From positions 186,001-250,000 of the forward strand of contig NZ_LN913016.1 in the NCBI RefSeq assembly GCF_001487145.1: 64,000 nt of DNA. Direction: 5' to 3'. Shown in pieces: positions 19,198-28,126 of the stretch; positions within the stretch are counted from its first letter, which is position 1; every line of letters begins with the position of its first letter. The notes below the pieces were generated by a model. It was not told the origin of the DNA. It searched no databases and saw only the letters and a list, made by a program, of their open reading frames with translations. The translations under genes and the position numbers were made by a program. The DNA comes from Anaerococcus rubeinfantis (GTDB lineage Bacteria > Bacillota > Clostridia > Tissierellales > Peptoniphilaceae).

Positions 19198-19649
19198 TTA
19201 ATTCTTCGCAATGTTAGGGGGAGGAAAAGGGGGAGTTTCGATTCTCCCCCTTTTTCCTCCCCCTAACGACCCCCACTTTTTTGCCCCCCTACAACCGACC
19301 ATTGCATGGAGCTTTTCTTGTAAGAAGCTTACGCTTCTTTCGATTTTTTTAAATTTGACTTCTGTTTAAAAATAATAATAAAATCAAGTGAATTATTAGA
19401 GAAAAAATTGTTTGAACGTTAGTGAGTTATTTTTTCTCTTTTAATGAATTTTGAATTTATTTATTTTTGGTTTTTATTCTAATTAAATTTGGCTAATAAG
19501 ATCAAAAAAATGAAAGAAACGTAAGTTTCTTTCTAATTTTGCTCCCTGCAAGGGCCGGTTAAGGGGGTTCGTTGAAAGGGGTTTAAGGGGAAAAATTGTG
19601 GGGACAATCGGAAGTCCCCTAATTTGTCCCCTTAGTAACGAAGAATTAA
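19198..19649. repeat. 452-bp foldback (MITE-like) element
   Basis: The gap 18841-19710 has no gene. It is dominated by a long imperfect palindrome with perfect 11-bp terminal inverted repeats TTAATTCTTCG (19198-19208) and CGAAGAATTAA (19639-19649). Each arm contains its own G/C-run hairpin (19215-19264 with AGGGGGAGG...CCTCCCCCT; 19585-19633 with AAGGGG...CCCCTT), and the arms also match each other further in: GCTCC-TGCAA, then CGGTT plus G-runs, then GAAGCTTACGCTTCTTTC against GAAACTTACGTTTCTTTC, with an AGAGAAAAAAT/ATTTTTTCTCT apex near 19420. No coding frame is convincing. A smaller AGCTT-GAAA-AAGCT hairpin with a T-run lies just outside at 19144-19168. Confidence 0.75.
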
Positions 19650-19710
19650 AAAAATATTATGATTTATTATTTTATTAAATTTTTTATTCAAAAAAGTCTT
19701 TCATTAATTT

Positions 19711-20640
19711 CTACAGAAATATATTAAGCCCTAAGTCTGCTGATAAAATTTTTAATAAATTTTTTCCAACAACGGAGTTTCCTGACTTGTCTAGTCTTGG
19801 GGAATATACGCATATGCCGCATTTATTTGGTACTACTCCCAAAATTCCTCCGCCTACTCCGGATTTTGATGGGATGCCTACTTTCATTAAATATTCTCCA
19901 CTTGTTTCGTACATTCCGCATGATGCCATTTGGGCGATTGTCATTTGTACAATGTTTTGTGGAACTATTAAATTTGAGGAGTATATGTCAAAGCCTTCGT
20001 TTGCAAGGACCGCCCCAAATCTTGCAAGTGTTTCTACGTTTGATCCTATTGCACAAATTCTTACGTATAAATCCAAAACTTCGTCGGCGTTTTGGTTGAA
20101 AATATTTTTACTTTTTAAATAATAGGCAATGGCCCTGTTTCTGTCTGTGGTGGAAATTTCTGATTTATAAATATCTTCCATAAAAGAAAAATTTCCACCT
20201 TGGCTCATTTCGTCTATTAATTCTATTACTCTTTCAAATTTTTCTTCCTTGCTTTTTCCATAAATCATTGAGGTCGTTGTTATTGCGCCTGCATTTATAA
20301 AGGGGTTTGCAGCTCTTTGATCGATTGGAATTAGAGAATTAAATTCGTATCTGGTTGGTTCTGTTCCAACTTTTGAAAAAACTTCATCGATTGTATTGTC
20401 TTTTAATGCCATAATCAAGGTAAAAATTTTTGAAATTGATTGAACAGAAAATATTTTTTCACTTTCTCCAAAATTATAAACATCTCCACTCGTTGTAACA
20501 ATCGATAGGGCAAAGACATCTTTATCTACATTTTCAAGTTCTGGTATGTATGATGCAACTTCTCCAACTCCCTTGTATTTTTTTGATTTTTCTATACATT
20601 CTATTATTTTATTTTCTATATCTTCTCTTTTCATAAACAT
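19711..20640 (-). CDS. glsA: Glutaminase
   Basis: 309 residues, normal for the serine-beta-lactamase-fold glutaminases. The start chosen is the ATG five bases after AGGTGA; a GTG three codons earlier overlaps that site. The nucleophile/base motif SISK is in FSVQSISKIFTL, followed by RYEFNSLIPI, RAANPFINAGAI and GVGGGILGVVPNK, all characteristic. It hydrolyses glutamine to glutamate and ammonia. With glutamine synthetase and glutamate dehydrogenase nearby it feeds glutamate into fermentation; the two opposing enzymes must be regulated apart, but no shared site was seen. Confidence 0.93.
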   Translation of the reverse strand: MFMKREDIENKIIECIEKSKKYKGVGEVASYIPELENVDKDVFALSIVTTSGDVYNFGESEKIFSVQSISKIFTLIMALKDNTIDEVFSKVGTEPTRYEFNSLIPIDQRAANPFINAGAITTTSMIYGKSKEEKFERVIELIDEMSQGGNFSFMEDIYKSEISTTDRNRAIAYYLKSKNIFNQNADEVLDLYVRICAIGSNVETLARFGAVLANEGFDIYSSNLIVPQNIVQMTIAQMASCGMYETSGEYLMKVGIPSKSGVGGGILGVVPNKCGICVYSPRLDKSGNSVVGKNLLKILSADLGLNIFL

Positions 20641-20720
20641 TTTTATCACCTACTTATTTATATAAAATATTTACCCAATTTGATATAATAATAATTAAGT
20701 AGAAATAAAAGGAGTAATTT

Positions 20721-21317
20721 ATGCTTATTTTAGAAATTTTAAATGAAGATAAGTGGCTAGATGATTATGAATTTTTTAAAAATTTTAAAAATTCTTCTTA
20801 TTATGAAGTTTTGCTAGAAACTTATGAAAATTTGAATACAAAAATTCTTTACCAAAGTCGCATCCACGGTCAAGGTCATATTGAAAGGGTGATTTTGCTT
20901 TCTATGCTTTTGGCTTTTAATTATAAATTAAATGAAGATGATACAAATATTTTAAGATATGCTGCAGCTCTTCATGATACAAAAAGAGTTGATGATTCTT
21001 ATGATACTGAACATGGTTATAGGGCAGCTTTATATTCAATAGATTATGCAAAAATAAAGGAAAATGATAAAAATATTCTCCAAGCAGTTTTGGCAGTTCA
21101 TTCAAGACCTGACAAGATTATGGATCAAACCATAGATGAATTTTTTGTAAAAAATATTTCAAGGGCAAAATATTTGTCAGGACTTTTCAAAGATGCTGAT
21201 GCTCTTGATAGGGTTAGGCTTGGAGATTTGGATGAAAAATATTTGAGAAATGAATTTTCTCACGATTTAATCGATTTTTCCCAAGTTTTATTTGATAAAT
21301 ATGTGGAGCGCCAATGA
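20721..21317 (+). CDS. HD-domain phosphohydrolase-like protein
   Basis: 198 residues with a single HD domain: HGQGHIERV supplies the first histidine, AAALHDTKR the HD pair, and ADALDRVRLGD the distal aspartate. Metal-dependent HD proteins cut phosphate esters of nucleotides or other small molecules; the substrate is not identifiable. AAAGGAG precedes the ATG. Its stop overlaps the start of the MFS gene in ATGA, so the two are coupled and may act on related compounds. Confidence 0.75.
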   Translation: MLILEILNEDKWLDDYEFFKNFKNSSYYEVLLETYENLNTKILYQSRIHGQGHIERVILLSMLLAFNYKLNEDDTNILRYAAALHDTKRVDDSYDTEHGYRAALYSIDYAKIKENDKNILQAVLAVHSRPDKIMDQTIDEFFVKNISRAKYLSGLFKDADALDRVRLGDLDEKYLRNEFSHDLIDFSQVLFDKYVERQ

Positions 21318-22444
21318 AAGAAAATTCTTTAAGACAGAAGCTTGCTATTTTATCAATTTCTTTGATTTTAACAAGTAACAGCATAATTTCTGGAAGTTTA
21401 GTCTATATCCAAGAAGCTTTCAATCTTACAAGAAATGAAGCTGAATTTATAATTACCCTTTCAAGTTTTACTGTAATGATTTTTATATTTTTGGCAGAAT
21501 ATATTGCTATTTGGCTAGGCCTTAAAAAAACTATTCTTTTGGGCCTTGGCCTTGTTGGAATTAGCGGGCTTATTCCTGTAATTTTTAAAACTTATCCTGG
21601 AATAATTATTTCAAGATTTATCCTAGGTGCAGGTCTTGGTATGTTTAATGGGCATTCGGCAAATTATATAAATTTACTTTATCACGATGACAAAGAAAGA
21701 ACCAAACTTCACGGACTAAGAAATGCTGCAGAATTTATTGGACAAATAATACTATTTTCTCTTGCAGGAATTCTTGTAAAAATTAATTATATTTATACAT
21801 TTTTACTTTATACGTCTGCCTTTTTGATTTTGGTATTTTTTAAATTTAATGTAGAAGATGTGAAAATAAGGAAAGATGAGGCAAAAATTAATTTTAACTC
21901 AAATATTTTTCTTTTTATATTTTTTGCAATGATTGTTCTATTAAATGCAAGTGCCATGACAATGAGATTTCCTTTTGTGGCAAGCTTAAGTCGTGGTATG
22001 GATGTAAATATAAGTTTCTATTTAAATTTCGTTCCAATTGTTGGCATGGTTTCAGCGTTTTTATTTACTCCAATTAATAGAAAATTAAAAAATAAGACCA
22101 TGTTTTTTGGACTTGGATTTTTTGTTTTGGCAAATTTTTTGATAGTTAATTTTGACAAAAATCTAATAGGATTTTTACTTTGCATTTTGCTTTTGACTTT
22201 TGGTCAATCCATGTGCATGCCCTATATATTTGCAGAAGTTCCCAAATATGTGAAAGGGCACAGTTCAAGAATTGCCACAAATTTAATTTTTATAGGTTGT
22301 AATACAGGAGTATTTATAGCTCCAATTTTTATGAAAACCATAGACAAAATCCTTAATACAAATTCTCTTTCAAAAGGCTTTATTGGATTTGTGATAATTT
22401 ATTTGATTATTATAGGAATATTTTATAGAAGAAGAAAAAAATAA
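21314..22444 (+). CDS. MFS transporter
   Basis: 376 residues with about eleven to twelve hydrophobic segments. After the second segment the cytoplasmic loop WLGLKKTILLGLGL resembles motif A of major-facilitator exporters, and SRFILGAGLGMFNG is the helix-4/5 glycine-rich region. The C-terminus ends in a basic RRRKK tail. The start overlaps the HD gene by 4 bp. Substrate unknown; drug or metabolite efflux is possible. Confidence 0.8.
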   Translation: MKENSLRQKLAILSISLILTSNSIISGSLVYIQEAFNLTRNEAEFIITLSSFTVMIFIFLAEYIAIWLGLKKTILLGLGLVGISGLIPVIFKTYPGIIISRFILGAGLGMFNGHSANYINLLYHDDKERTKLHGLRNAAEFIGQIILFSLAGILVKINYIYTFLLYTSAFLILVFFKFNVEDVKIRKDEAKINFNSNIFLFIFFAMIVLLNASAMTMRFPFVASLSRGMDVNISFYLNFVPIVGMVSAFLFTPINRKLKNKTMFFGLGFFVLANFLIVNFDKNLIGFLLCILLLTFGQSMCMPYIFAEVPKYVKGHSSRIATNLIFIGCNTGVFIAPIFMKTIDKILNTNSLSKGFIGFVIIYLIIIGIFYRRRKK

Positions 22445-22472
22445 TCTCTCGAAAGTCAATCGAGAGATTTTT
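22443..22472. terminator. Bidirectional terminator between MFS and GNAT genes
   Basis: A perfect 10-bp stem AATCTCTCGA/TCGAGAGATT overlaps the end of the MFS gene. The plus-strand side has TTTTT and the opposite side is AT-rich; it separates convergent genes. Confidence 0.8.
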
Positions 22473-22485
22473 AGATTAAAATATT

Positions 22486-22761
22486 TTATTTAAAATATAC
22501 ATCCTTATATTTTTCATCTTTTTCAAATTTATTTTTTATATAAGGGCAGGTTGGAATTATTTTTTTATTATTTTCCCTTGCATATTCTACCAATTTGTCA
22601 ACCAATTTTCCTGCTATTCCTTGGCCACCGTATTCATTGTCAACTTCTGTGTGGGGAGCATCTATCAAATCTCCCTTATTTACTAGACTTATAAAACCAA
22701 TTTTTTTATCCCCATCAAAAACTTGTACTTGATTTTCTTTTTCATTAATTTTGTATTCCAT
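22486..22761 (-). CDS. Small GNAT-like N-acetyltransferase (YjdJ type)
   Basis: 91 residues, the size of the short Gcn5-related acetyltransferases. HTEVDNEYGGQGIAGKLVDKLVEYA carries the acetyl-CoA pyrophosphate-binding pattern (xxGQGIAGKLV), and IIPTCPYIKNKFEK is the typical C-terminal strand and CPY motif. Substrate unknown. It converges on the MFS gene across a shared terminator. Confidence 0.85.
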   Translation of the reverse strand: MEYKINEKENQVQVFDGDKKIGFISLVNKGDLIDAPHTEVDNEYGGQGIAGKLVDKLVEYARENNKKIIPTCPYIKNKFEKDEKYKDVYFK

Positions 22762-22870
22762 TTTATCACCTCTTTTTTGCTTATACCCATAATTATTTTA
22801 TTTATAGAAAAACATTTGGGTATAAATATTTGTAGAAGATGGAAATTTATGAAAAATAGAAAGGAATATT

Positions 22871-23635
22871 ATGAAAAGAGAATATAGTTACGGATCAATT
22901 ATCCTAGTTGAAATTATAATTGCAGCTCTATCTTTCGGTCTTTTTTTAGCTTTTGGAGATAGGGCAAATGAAAGTGTAATTTACTCTATTTTTAGTTCTA
23001 TTATAACTTGGCTGGGATCATTTATTATTGCTTCAGCTTTGATAAATAATAGAAAGGGAAGCATTGGAGATTATTTAAATCAAATTGGAAAATTAGATAA
23101 AAAAGCAATTATTGTAAATTTATTGCTTATAGCAATCACGGTTGTTTTAAGTGTAGGTTTTGGTGGAGGAGCTGGACTTGCTGCTGTAAAAGATAATCCA
23201 GCAGGAATTTTATCAGCAGGTTTACTTGGAACAATTCTTACTGCAATTCTAGCAATTTTTACAGCCTATGCAAATCACATAGTTTCAGATCCTAGAAATA
23301 AAGATCAATCAATTACGAATGCTTTTAAAAGCGTATTTTCAATTGGTGGAAAATTATTTGGAAAAACTATCCTTTTATATTTGTTGTATATAGTTTTACC
23401 TATTATTCTTGCTTTTGGGATAATTATTGGAATAAGCGTAGGAGCGGATAGTCCTCAAATGGGTCTAGGAATTATTATAGCAGGAAGTGGAATTTTGGGT
23501 ATATATTTTATTTTGATTTCTCCTATTATTGCAGCAAGACTTGCAGATAATTATTTAGATTTAACAGGTGATATTGAAGGAGAAAATAAAATTATAGAAA
23601 ATGAAGATGATTTTACTATAACTAGAAATGTATAA
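22871..23635 (+). CDS. Polytopic membrane protein, unknown family
   Basis: 254 residues with about six hydrophobic segments, including a glycine/alanine-rich stretch around VGFGGGAGLAAVKDN and a final charged cytoplasmic tail. The loop NHIVSDPRNKDQSITNAFKS and the overall pattern recall DUF4013-like or small multi-pass proteins, but I do not recognise a family with confidence. AAAGG precedes the ATG. It converges on the P-type-ATPase-like gene with which it shares a terminator. Confidence 0.6.
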   Translation: MKREYSYGSIILVEIIIAALSFGLFLAFGDRANESVIYSIFSSIITWLGSFIIASALINNRKGSIGDYLNQIGKLDKKAIIVNLLLIAITVVLSVGFGGGAGLAAVKDNPAGILSAGLLGTILTAILAIFTAYANHIVSDPRNKDQSITNAFKSVFSIGGKLFGKTILLYLLYIVLPIILAFGIIIGISVGADSPQMGLGIIIAGSGILGIYFILISPIIAARLADNYLDLTGDIEGENKIIENEDDFTITRNV

Positions 23636-23676
23636 AAAAATTAGCAGGAAGTTTTAATTTTCCTGCTATATTTTTT
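23633..23676. terminator. Bidirectional terminator
   Basis: AGCAGGAA (23643-23650) pairs with TTCCTGCT (23660-23667) with A-run and T-run flanks on either side, so it serves the convergent membrane-protein gene and ATPase-like gene. It overlaps the last codon of the latter. Confidence 0.85.
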
Positions 23677-25513
23677 TCTTTAAAATATTTGCTGATGAAA
23701 TAATGGTAAAGATCAAAATTCCAACATCCCCAACAATTGAAAGCCAAATTGGTCCATATCCAATAATACTTAAAATCATTAGAAGAATTTTTGTAATCAT
23801 AATTATTGCTAGATTTTTTTTTGCTTTTATATCAATAATTTTTGAAATTTTCACCAAATCTTTTGTCTTTCCAAAGGCCTTATCAAAAATTATTACATCC
23901 AAATTTTTAAAATTAAAACTACAGTCTTTTTTTGCCAAACTAATTCCAACATTTGATACTTTAAAAGCATCTTTGTCTATCTCATCATCTCCAACAAAAA
24001 CAATTTTATGACCATTTTTTTCTTCATTTAAAATAAGATTTAATTTATCTTCAGGAAAAAGGTCAAAGGCATAGGAAATTTCAAGGTCTTTTGCAAGATT
24101 TTTAACTTCCATTTCATCGTTTGAAGAAAGAATTGCTATATCAGAAAATTCATTTTTCAAATAGTCTATACTTTCTTTTACATCATCTTTTAGGAAATCT
24201 TCCAAAACAATTTTACAAACTAAATTATCATTCAAGCTCATATAAATTGCCTTATCAAAAGAATCATCATGGGCATTTACAAATTCTTTTCTACCAATTT
24301 TTATTTCCTCATTATCATAAGTTTTTGCCCAAATATCGAGGTCATTTACAATCTCACTTGCCAAAAAATATGAAGGATTGTCTCTCCTTTTAAGCTTATT
24401 TACAATAGATTTTCCAATTTGGCTTGATGATAATTTTTCCAAATTGTAAAGATAATCCAAAATCAAATTTTTATTATAATTTCCATAATAAATTATATCT
24501 TTAACTTCAAACTCCCCAACAGTCAAGGTTTTTGTCATATTTGTGTAAAAATATTGGCTGTCGATTATTTTTTCAAAAGTTTTTTTATTTTTGACAAGAA
24601 TTTTATTTTTATTTGAAAGAATCAAGCCATATATATATGGTAGACTAGTGCCTAAAATTAGACTTGTAGGACTTGCTATAATCATAAAAGAAATTGATTT
24701 TTGCAAAAATTTCCCAATATTTGCTCCCAAAACTGCAGGAACTACTGCAAGAAAAATTGCTAGGGCAAAAACTATTGGTGTAAAAATCTTAGAAAAATTT
24801 CTTATTATTTTTTCACTTTCAGAATTTGTTTTTCTAGATTTTTTTATCAGATCTAAAATTTCAAAAGTCAAAGAATCCTCAAAATTTTTTTGAGCTTCAT
24901 ATCTTATTTGCCCAGTTTTTAAAACAGAAGCAGAAAAGACTTGGCTTTTTTCTTTTACTTCAATAGGACGATTTTCTCCGTTTAAAATCGAAGTATCCAA
25001 AAGCCCTTCACCCGAGATTACTTTTCCTTCAACTGGGATTTTTTCACCTTCCCTTGCAAGAAGAATGTCGCCCTTTTTTATATTTCTTGTGGAAATTTTT
25101 ACTATTGATCCATCTTTTAAAAGCTTATTTACATTTTTTGGAACTATATCTGAAAGATTTATGAAATTTTCTTTTGCCTTTTCAAAAGCAAGTTTTTCAA
25201 AAAAATCACCTAAATCAAATAAGAGTATTATTAGATTTGCTTCAAGGAAAAATCCTATAAAAAAAGAAATAAAGCTTGATAAAGTAATAAGGAAATTTTT
25301 ATCAGCAAATCTTTTTTCCCCAAAAGCCTCAATAGCTCCTATAAAAATTTCTGTTCCCATAACAAGATAAATTATTAAATAGGAAAGGACTACAAAAAAA
25401 TTCTTCCCATTTTTCTTGTAAAAATAAGTTATTATAAGAAGTAAAATTGCATAAAAAATTAGACTTATTAAATCTCTTTTTCTTTCTTTTTTCATATTTC
25501 TAAAAATTTCCAT
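23666..25513 (-). CDS. P1B-type ATPase homologue with all catalytic motifs degenerate
   Basis: 615 residues, uninterrupted; the ATG with AAAGG seven bases upstream is preferred to one five codons earlier. Layout matches heavy-metal P-type ATPases without a metal-binding domain: paired N-terminal helices, actuator, helix pair, phosphorylation/nucleotide domain, two final helices. Yet TGES is NGEN (178-181), the metal-site CPC is ASPTSL (280-285), the phosphorylated DKTGTLT is NMTKTLT (325-331, Asn for the aspartate), the TGDN region is SSND (463-466), GDGIND is GDDEID (508-513) and the HP motif is missing. It therefore cannot pump by the normal cycle. The full-length frame with conserved hydrophobic segments suggests a retained pseudoenzyme rather than random decay. 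Confidence 0.8.
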   Translation of the reverse strand: MEIFRNMKKERKRDLISLIFYAILLLIITYFYKKNGKNFFVVLSYLIIYLVMGTEIFIGAIEAFGEKRFADKNFLITLSSFISFFIGFFLEANLIILLFDLGDFFEKLAFEKAKENFINLSDIVPKNVNKLLKDGSIVKISTRNIKKGDILLAREGEKIPVEGKVISGEGLLDTSILNGENRPIEVKEKSQVFSASVLKTGQIRYEAQKNFEDSLTFEILDLIKKSRKTNSESEKIIRNFSKIFTPIVFALAIFLAVVPAVLGANIGKFLQKSISFMIIASPTSLILGTSLPYIYGLILSNKNKILVKNKKTFEKIIDSQYFYTNMTKTLTVGEFEVKDIIYYGNYNKNLILDYLYNLEKLSSSQIGKSIVNKLKRRDNPSYFLASEIVNDLDIWAKTYDNEEIKIGRKEFVNAHDDSFDKAIYMSLNDNLVCKIVLEDFLKDDVKESIDYLKNEFSDIAILSSNDEMEVKNLAKDLEISYAFDLFPEDKLNLILNEEKNGHKIVFVGDDEIDKDAFKVSNVGISLAKKDCSFNFKNLDVIIFDKAFGKTKDLVKISKIIDIKAKKNLAIIMITKILLMILSIIGYGPIWLSIVGDVGILIFTIISSANILKKKI

Positions 25514-25600
25514 ATATATACCTTTCATAAATTTAAAATCATTTTATATTTTAAGCCTTTAAATTCCAATTAAAAAATTTTAATTGAAAACACCCATTAG

Positions 25601-25646
25601 CCATCTCGACAAAATAGCGAAGCGAGTGAGGGTAGAAATCTCTCCA
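25601..25646. repeat. Half inverted-repeat element, copy C
   Basis: Begins CCATCTCGAC, with a divergent middle (AGCGAAGCGAGTGAGG) and ends AATCTCTCC. Only the left half of the CCCATCTCGA family is present. The surrounding 25514-25910 gap has no convincing gene; a 67-codon frame there lacks a ribosome site. Confidence 0.6.
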
Positions 25647-25910
25647 TATCTTTTTGTTGTATATTTTTCTCAAATGCATTTATTTATAATTTTCTTAAAA
25701 ATTAAGAATATTTTAAAAATTAATTTAAATTTGCATCTATATTCACAAAAAATTATAGCAGAAAGGGGGATTTGTGGCAAGATTTAAAGCTTTTAATCCC
25801 GACTAAATAAGTTGAATTTAAATCCTATAAGTGTATATTGGAAAAGACTTAAATTAGATTTTTTAAAAGCGAATATTAATAAATTTAGATTTACATAAAG
25901 GAAGTGTTTA

Positions 25911-27890
25911 ATGAAAGAAAATAAATTTATTTTAAAATCAGACTACACTCCAAAAGGAGACCAACCAGAGGCAATAAAAGAACTTGCCGAGGGAATAAAA
26001 GAAGGAAAGCACCACCAAATCCTCCAAGGAGTTACAGGTTCTGGAAAAACTTTTACCATGGCAAATATAATTCAAGATGTCCAAAGACCAACCCTCGTTC
26101 TTGCCCACAACAAAACACTAGCCTACCAATTATTTACAGAATTTAAAGAATTTTTCCCGGACAATGCCGTTGAATACTTCGTTTCATATTACGATTATTA
26201 CCAACCAGAAGCCTATGTTGCGGCAACCGACACTTATATTGCAAAAGATTCTTCAATCAATGATGAAATTGATAAATTAAGACACTCAGCGACCATGAGT
26301 TTGTTTGAAAGACGAGATGTAATAATTGTGGCAAGTGTTTCTTGTATTTATGGCTTGGGAGATCCAGAAGAATACAGAAAATTGGTTTTATCATTAAGAC
26401 CAGGCCAAGAAATTTCCCCAGAAGAAGTTATGAAGGAATTAATCGAAAGACAATTTGTAAGAAATGATTTTGATTTTTCTCGTGGAACTTTTAGAAAAAG
26501 GGGAGATGTTTTGGATATTTTCCCAGCAGGAAACGAAGAAAAAGCGATTAGGGTAGAATTTTTTGGAGATGAAATTGATAGGATTTCAGAATTTGATTCA
26601 TTAACAGGAAAAGTTATAAGCCACATCTCCCACGGTTATATTTATCCTGCAAGTCACTACGCAACAAGTGCCGAAAAAGCTGCCGCAGCCATTACAACCA
26701 TAAAAGAAGAATTAAAGGAAAGGCTGGCCGAGCTTGAAAATGAAAATAAATTGGTAGAAGCCCAAAGGCTTGAGCAAAGAACAAATTATGATATAGAAAT
26801 GCTTGAAGAAATAGGATTTTGTTCTGGAATAGAAAATTATTCAAGACACTTATCCCAAAGAGAGCCAGGCTCAAGACCTTACACATTAATAGATTATTTC
26901 CCAGACGATTTTGTACTTTTTGTAGACGAATCTCACGTTTCAATTCCCCAAGTTGGAGGAATGTACGAAGGCGACAGGTCAAGAAAGCAAAATCTTGTAG
27001 ATTTTGGTTTTAGACTTCCATCAGCCCTTGACAACAGGCCTTTAAAATTCAAGGAATTTGAAAAGTTAATAAATCAAACTATCTATGTTTCAGCAACTCC
27101 AGGCCCATATGAAATGGAGAAAACTGGTGGAAAAGTTGTTGAACAAATTATAAGACCAACTGGACTTTTGGACCCATTAATTGAAGTAAAACCAGTTGAA
27201 AATCAAATTGATGATTTGATAGGAAATATCCACAAAACTATTGAGAAAAAAGAAAGAGTTCTTGTTACAACACTCACAAAAAGAATGGCAGAAGATTTGA
27301 CCGATTATTTATCAGAAAATGGAATCAAGGTAAAATATCTCCATTCAGACATAAAAACAATAGAGCGAAGTGAAATAATCAGAGATTTAAGACTTGGAAA
27401 ATTCGATGTTTTGGTAGGAATAAACCTCCTTCGTGAGGGACTCGATTTACCAGAAGTTTCTTTGATTGCAATTTTGGATGCAGACAAGGAAGGATTTTTA
27501 AGAAGCGAAACTTCCCTTATCCAAACCATAGGAAGGGCAGCGAGAAATTCTCAAGGTCGTGTAATAATGTATGCAGATAAAATTACAAGGTCAATGAAAA
27601 AAGCCATTGACGAAACCGAAAGAAGAAGAAAAATTCAAACAGAATTTAACGAAAAACACGGCATAACCCCAACAACAATAAAGAAAAATATTTCAGAAAT
27701 TATCCAAGTAACAAAATCAACAGAAAATATAGAAGAAATAAAAGAAGAATTCTCACACGAACAAGTTGAAAATATTATAATTAATTTAGAAAGCGAAATG
27801 TATAAGGCTGCAGAAGAACTAGATTTCGAAAGAGCAGCAGAAATTCGTGACCAAATAGCAAAAATGAAAAGAGAATTTTCGGGAGTATAA
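25911..27890 (+). CDS. uvrB: Excinuclease ABC subunit B
   Basis: 659 residues, normal length. Walker [14 protein letters not shown], the damage-probing beta-hairpin [20 protein letters not shown] (Walker B) in [11 protein letters not shown], helicase motifs V and VI ([27 protein letters not shown]), and the C-terminal UVR motif ([21 protein letters not shown]) that binds UvrC are all present. It loads on damaged DNA with UvrA and then recruits UvrC. AGGAAG precedes the ATG. uvrA follows on the same strand after a 236-bp gap containing a repeat element. Confidence 0.98.
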   Translation: MKENKFILKSDYTPKGDQPEAIKELAEGIKEGKHHQILQGVTGSGKTFTMANIIQDVQRPTLVLAHNKTLAYQLFTEFKEFFPDNAVEYFVSYYDYYQPEAYVAATDTYIAKDSSINDEIDKLRHSATMSLFERRDVIIVASVSCIYGLGDPEEYRKLVLSLRPGQEISPEEVMKELIERQFVRNDFDFSRGTFRKRGDVLDIFPAGNEEKAIRVEFFGDEIDRISEFDSLTGKVISHISHGYIYPASHYATSAEKAAAAITTIKEELKERLAELENENKLVEAQRLEQRTNYDIEMLEEIGFCSGIENYSRHLSQREPGSRPYTLIDYFPDDFVLFVDESHVSIPQVGGMYEGDRSRKQNLVDFGFRLPSALDNRPLKFKEFEKLINQTIYVSATPGPYEMEKTGGKVVEQIIRPTGLLDPLIEVKPVENQIDDLIGNIHKTIEKKERVLVTTLTKRMAEDLTDYLSENGIKVKYLHSDIKTIERSEIIRDLRLGKFDVLVGINLLREGLDLPEVSLIAILDADKEGFLRSETSLIQTIGRAARNSQGRVIMYADKITRSMKKAIDETERRRKIQTEFNEKHGITPTTIKKNISEIIQVTKSTENIEEIKEEFSHEQVENIIINLESEMYKAAEELDFERAAEIRDQIAKMKREFSGV

Positions 27891-27977
27891 AATTCAAAGA
27901 AATTTTAAAAGTATTTTATTCCAAAATAAAAAAAAGTAGAAATAAAGTAATATTTTTATAATAGAAACAACAAGCTT

Positions 27978-28024
27978 TAACCCATCTCGACTAAGTGAGT
28001 GAAACGAACGCATGGAGAGATCTC
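27978..28024. repeat. Half inverted-repeat element, copy D
   Basis: Identical over about 47 bp to copy B (18987-19034), from TAACCCATCTCGAC to GGAGAGATCTC, and likewise lacking the right half. It lies between uvrB and uvrA. Confidence 0.75.
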
Positions 28025-28126
28025 TGGAGTTAAACTTATCTCTATAATATACTTTATTTTAAAAATTCCAAGCTAATATAAATTATTAGAATGATGAAAA
28101 TGAAAAGACAATTTGCGGAGGTATAA

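Noticed and set aside
19215-19264. G-runs considered as a stand-alone G-quadruplex or rho-independent terminator
   Set aside because: The same segment pairs perfectly with its own C-rich half and lies inside the larger foldback element, which explains it better.
23666-25513. ATPase-like gene considered an ordinary frameshifted pseudogene
   Set aside because: The frame is continuous over 615 codons with a ribosome site and terminator, and substitutions are concentrated at active-site motifs.
25584-25787. 67-codon frame between the ATPase-like gene and uvrB
   Set aside because: It runs through a repeat element, has no ribosome-binding site and no recognisable features.
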